From Pirellulales bacterium (GTDB lineage: Bacteria > Planctomycetota > Planctomycetia > Pirellulales > Thermoguttaceae), in the NCBI GenBank assembly GCA_016931995.1, contig JAFGDS010000084.1, positions 1 to 58,178 of the forward strand: a DNA stretch of 58,178 nucleotides. Direction: 5' to 3'. How positions within the stretch are numbered: the first letter of the stretch is position 1; every line of letters begins with the position of its first letter. Below the pieces are notes generated by a model. It had not been told where the DNA came from. It did not search any database and was given only the letters and a program-made list of their open reading frames with translations. The translations under genes and the position numbers were made by a program. Positions 57,948 through 58,178 of the stretch are shown here, one piece after another.

Positions 57948-58178
57948 GTCTGCGCGCCAGCTACTTTGCCGTGCTACTGCCTTGGGCGGCCATTGATGTG
58001 TCAGTTTGCCCGAGAGACGCTGGCCACCTCTATTGACTTCGTGTCACTTGACCGTCCCGCCTCCTGCTTCAGTATCATAGAATCTCGGTTCGGGGTGTCC
58101 TGGTTCAGCGTGAAATGGAATTCTTGTGTTGGCGAGTTAGTGAGTTGTAGGGCTGTCTGGTGGTGTTACGTTGATGGA
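57948..58178. other. Right-end region without a supported gene
   Basis: An open frame runs in phase with the small gene before it (from 57948, with an ATG at 57996) to the window edge, but it is Cys- and Trp-rich and has no ribosome site. I do not call it. Confidence 0.4.

Noticed and set aside
57996-58178. Open + frame from an ATG to the window edge
   Set aside because: Cys/Trp-rich with no ribosome site and no recognisable motif; too little sequence to support a gene.
1-58178. CRISPR arrays
   Set aside because: I saw no set of regularly spaced identical direct repeats; the repeats found are palindromic, irregularly spaced and intergenic.

Overview
The window is GC-rich bacterial chromosome, most likely from a member of the Planctomycetota (Pirellulales/Thermoguttaceae-like). 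This assignment is inferred from gene content, not from a marker gene. Pointers are a secreted protein that combines dockerin-like repeats with a PEP-CTERM-type tail, many secreted polysaccharide-active enzymes, a DUF1573 protein, ExbB/ExbD-like operons with long coiled coils, frequent GTG/TTG starts, and many dispersed palindromic intergenic repeats. An LPS-core-type gene set shows a diderm envelope.

Layout, left to right. (1) 1-700: the end of a tyrosine integrase running into a tRNA-Val gene, which looks like the edge of an integrated element. (2) 950-9550: cold-shock protein, parvulin PpiC, a small membrane protein, a short UvrC, an MMPL exporter, a PL8-type polysaccharide lyase and TrmO. 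(3) 10076-15043, all on the minus strand: a glycosyltransferase and a stress-type cluster (CsbD-like, DUF3309, a coiled-coil lipoprotein, a WxPGxW-repeat protein, and a response regulator-BON protein whose phosphoacceptor is Glu). (4) 15669-19839: uroporphyrinogen-decarboxylase-like protein, GH43 enzyme and a large secreted lyase-like protein. (5) 19989-24938: YraN, a KtrB/TrkH potassium channel, and the housekeeping run rplS-trmD-rpsP-ffh, without rimM. (6) 25549-32909: DUF1573 protein, a CDF metal transporter with three C-terminal domains, and a three-gene operon of one MotA/TolQ/ExbB-like and two different ExbD-like proteins. (7) 33012-40748: cca, hicA/hicB with a DUF6941-like gene, tRNA-Lys, dprA, an FG-GAP/dockerin/PEP-CTERM protein, a PolB-like 3'-5' exonuclease and a DUF6504 protein. 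(8) 40923-44735: a 1270-residue SIR2-(degenerate NTPase)-helical-repeat protein, the best candidate for a phage-defence gene. (9) 45056-51857: a double FAD oxidoreductase with HEAT-like tail, a 45-residue basic protein, and an ETF system with the two ETF subunits fused next to ETF:quinone oxidoreductase. (10) 52087-57204: an envelope-glycan (LPS-core-like) operon of two GT4 enzymes, a WaaP-like kinase, a GT9 heptosyltransferase-like enzyme and a lipoprotein. (11) 57205-58178: AT-richer DNA with one promoter-like site and one doubtful small gene.

The most promising material for new biology is the SIR2-STAND-like protein and the ExbB/two-ExbD operon, in which only one of the two ExbD-like proteins keeps a membrane aspartate. 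Several families of palindromic or MITE-like repeats are spread between the genes.
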